From assembly GCA_012510325.1 (NCBI GenBank), contig JAAZIG010000332.1, positions 1 to 5,991 of the forward strand: a stretch of DNA of 5,991 nucleotides. Direction: 5' to 3'. The position numbers were made by a program, and so were the translations under genes. The notes beneath the pieces were generated by a model that saw only the letters and a list, made by a program, of their open reading frames with translations, made no database searches and was not told the DNA's origin. Positions 4,757-5,991 of this stretch are shown here, piece by piece; position 1 is the stretch's first letter, and every line of letters begins with the position of its first letter. Source of the DNA: Bacillota bacterium (GTDB taxonomy: Bacteria > Bacillota > Dethiobacteria > DTU022).

Positions 4757-5991
4757 TCAGCGATGCAGCGCCATGAAACGCTCCATATGGTAAAGCCAGA
4801 TCTGGTTGAAGATACCGGGAAAATAAAAATCGCTGGCATGTCCGGCCCAGTTAAACTGCAGCACGGCACACTGTTCATTTCCCGCCCTCCGGTAAATATC
4901 CTGAAACAGCCGCGCTGTTTCAAAGGAGACCTGCCCGTCGTTCCGGCCCTGATAGAGCAGGCAGGGGGGGCTGTTTTCCTTTACCAGAAGCCCGACATCG
5001 ATCCATTCCGCCGCTTCGCCGATTTCAGGCAAAAAGCCCGTTTGATTGGCCGGATACAGGGGCAGATAACCTTTGATCATGAGCTTATCGCTGAAGAGAT
5101 CTTCGTGGGCGCCGCCGGAAATGGCCAGCGCCACCGCCGTCGCCAGCTGCCCCCCGGCAGACCCGCCGGAGATAAAGACTGAGTCAAGATCGAGACCATA
5201 CTCCGCCGCATGCCCGGCGAGATAGCGGGTGAACAGACCGAGATGGCGCACCATATCGTCCAGGGTGAACGGCCCGACCCGCCCCGGCGCCTGCCCCAGG
5301 TACGGCTGGAGAGGAGTCAGCCTGATCCGGTCGGTCAGACCGTACTGCACGTCGAAAATAGTATAGCCCTGGGAGGCAAAATATTTGTTCACCTGCATCA
5401 TATTGCCGTAACCCTTGTCGCCGGCGATCCAGGCGCCGCCGTGGATGCGAATCAGCGCTGTTCCCCGGCCCGGCAGGGCCGCTTCACCCGAAGGAGGCAT
5501 GAAGATATCGCAGTAAAGCTTCAGCCCGTCGTCGACGCCCGCACCGCCCTCGTAAAAGAGAAGATCTTTTTCATAGCGGTACTCCCCGGGGGGAAACCCG
5601 AGAAAATAGGCCGGTAGGGAAAACGGTTGTGCCAAAAAATGATCCTTCCAGCGGAGAGAATCCCGCTCCGGCTCAGCAGCGCCAAAGACAGCGCCAAACT
5701 CCGCCTCCGCCGAGGCACGGGCTGCCGGCACCGCCGCCAGGGGCAACAGGTAGATGACGAAGCAGAGCAGCCCACAGAGCCCGGCAGCGTAAGCACCGGC
5801 GCTGCCCGGCCGGTTCTGCAGCTTCAACAATAAAATAGCGATACTGATGATGACAAAAGCGTGGAACAGCGAATATCCCGAGAGAAACACTTCCACCACC
5901 TGGGGCGCGCGCTCATAAAAGATCGAGCGAGCGCCGCTTAAAAAGAAGTAGAGGCCGACTGTCTCCGCGGTGAGAAGCAGGACGCAGAGTG
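4757..5991 (-). CDS. Membrane-anchored alpha/beta-hydrolase (esterase/lipase-like), 5' end outside window
   Basis: 410 residues are visible and the frame stays open to the right edge, so the N-terminus is missing. A GTG at 5897-5899 could start a 380-residue form. However, the 30 codons before it are GC-ending and encode a hydrophobic helix (LCVLLLTAETVGLYFFLSG, 1-19), and no Shine-Dalgarno precedes that GTG. Two more helices follow (about 41-56 and 67-90), with Lys and Arg in the short loop between them (LKLQNR). By the positive-inside rule this places the C-terminal domain outside the cytoplasm. That domain has the esterase/lipase (COG0657, BD-FAE-like) pattern: oxyanion-hole HGGAW (183-187), nucleophile Ser277 in GGSAGG, Asp351 in GRNDGQV and His384 in WAGHASDFY. 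These form a complete Ser-Asp-His triad. The substrate is unknown; a short-chain or acyl ester is the family expectation. The amidohydrolase gene follows on the same strand. Confidence 0.88.
   Translation of the reverse strand, partial: LCVLLLTAETVGLYFFLSGARSIFYERAPQVVEVFLSGYSLFHAFVIISIAILLLKLQNRPGSAGAYAAGLCGLLCFVIYLLPLAAVPAARASAEAEFGAVFGAAEPERDSLRWKDHFLAQPFSLPAYFLGFPPGEYRYEKDLLFYEGGAGVDDGLKLYCDIFMPPSGEAALPGRGTALIRIHGGAWIAGDKGYGNMMQVNKYFASQGYTIFDVQYGLTDRIRLTPLQPYLGQAPGRVGPFTLDDMVRHLGLFTRYLAGHAAEYGLDLDSVFISGGSAGGQLATAVALAISGGAHEDLFSDKLMIKGYLPLYPANQTGFLPEIGEAAEWIDVGLLVKENSPPCLLYQGRNDGQVSFETARLFQDIYRRAGNEQCAVLQFNWAGHASDFYFPGIFNQIWLYHMERFMALHR

Noticed and set aside
3924..4793. 289-codon plus-strand frame opposite the amidohydrolase
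   Set aside because: It is antisense to a gene with a full set of metal-binding motifs in order, and its own product has no recognisable motif.
4763..5617. Two plus-strand frames (139 and 135 codons) opposite the esterase
   Set aside because: Both are antisense to the hydrolase domain with its complete triad, and no ribosome sites are evident.

Overview
The window is GC-rich, compactly coded bacterial chromosome carrying six protein genes, two of them cut by the window edges. The organism is most likely a GC-rich Bacillota (clostridial) lineage. This rests on general resemblance: a Bacillus/Clostridium-type ThiN, a MATE pump of the MepA/DinF type, a short HtpX, strong purine-rich ribosome binding sites and GTG starts. 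No rRNA or phylogenetic marker is present, so the assignment is tentative. I saw no rRNA, tRNA, CRISPR array, insertion sequence, integrase or phage gene.

Layout from left to right. (1) The 5' part of a thiamine pyrophosphokinase gene (thiN, minus strand, 1-234) runs off the left edge. (2) A 185-bp divergent intergenic region holds a leader hairpin and a candidate promoter for thiN. (3) A complete MATE-family efflux transporter lies on the plus strand (420-1814). (4) A complete Sir2-family NAD-dependent deacetylase on the minus strand (1834-2583) converges on it with only 19 bp between stop codons. (5) An AT-rich 177-bp divergent region separates the sirtuin from htpX. It contains a candidate promoter and the inverted repeat TTATC-GT-GATAA. 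(6) htpX is on the plus strand (2761-3618), a membrane zinc metalloprotease of family M48, followed by a hairpin terminator candidate. (7) An amidohydrolase-2 family metal hydrolase is on the minus strand (3765-4628). (8) A polytopic membrane protein with a C-terminal alpha/beta-hydrolase (esterase/lipase) domain is also on the minus strand (4757 to beyond 5991). Its frame stays open to the right edge, so its start lies outside the window.

The genes do not form one pathway. The only likely co-transcribed pair is the membrane esterase followed by the amidohydrolase (same strand, 128-bp gap with hairpins). The other genes are in divergent or convergent arrangement: thiamine cofactor salvage/synthesis, drug or metabolite export, protein deacylation and membrane protein quality control. 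This is mostly ordinary chromosome. The points most worth a second look are the membrane-tethered esterase next to a metal hydrolase, a 14-bp sequence shared by two hairpin-forming leaders, and a start codon lying in the loop of a perfect small hairpin. I found no convincing undescribed system.
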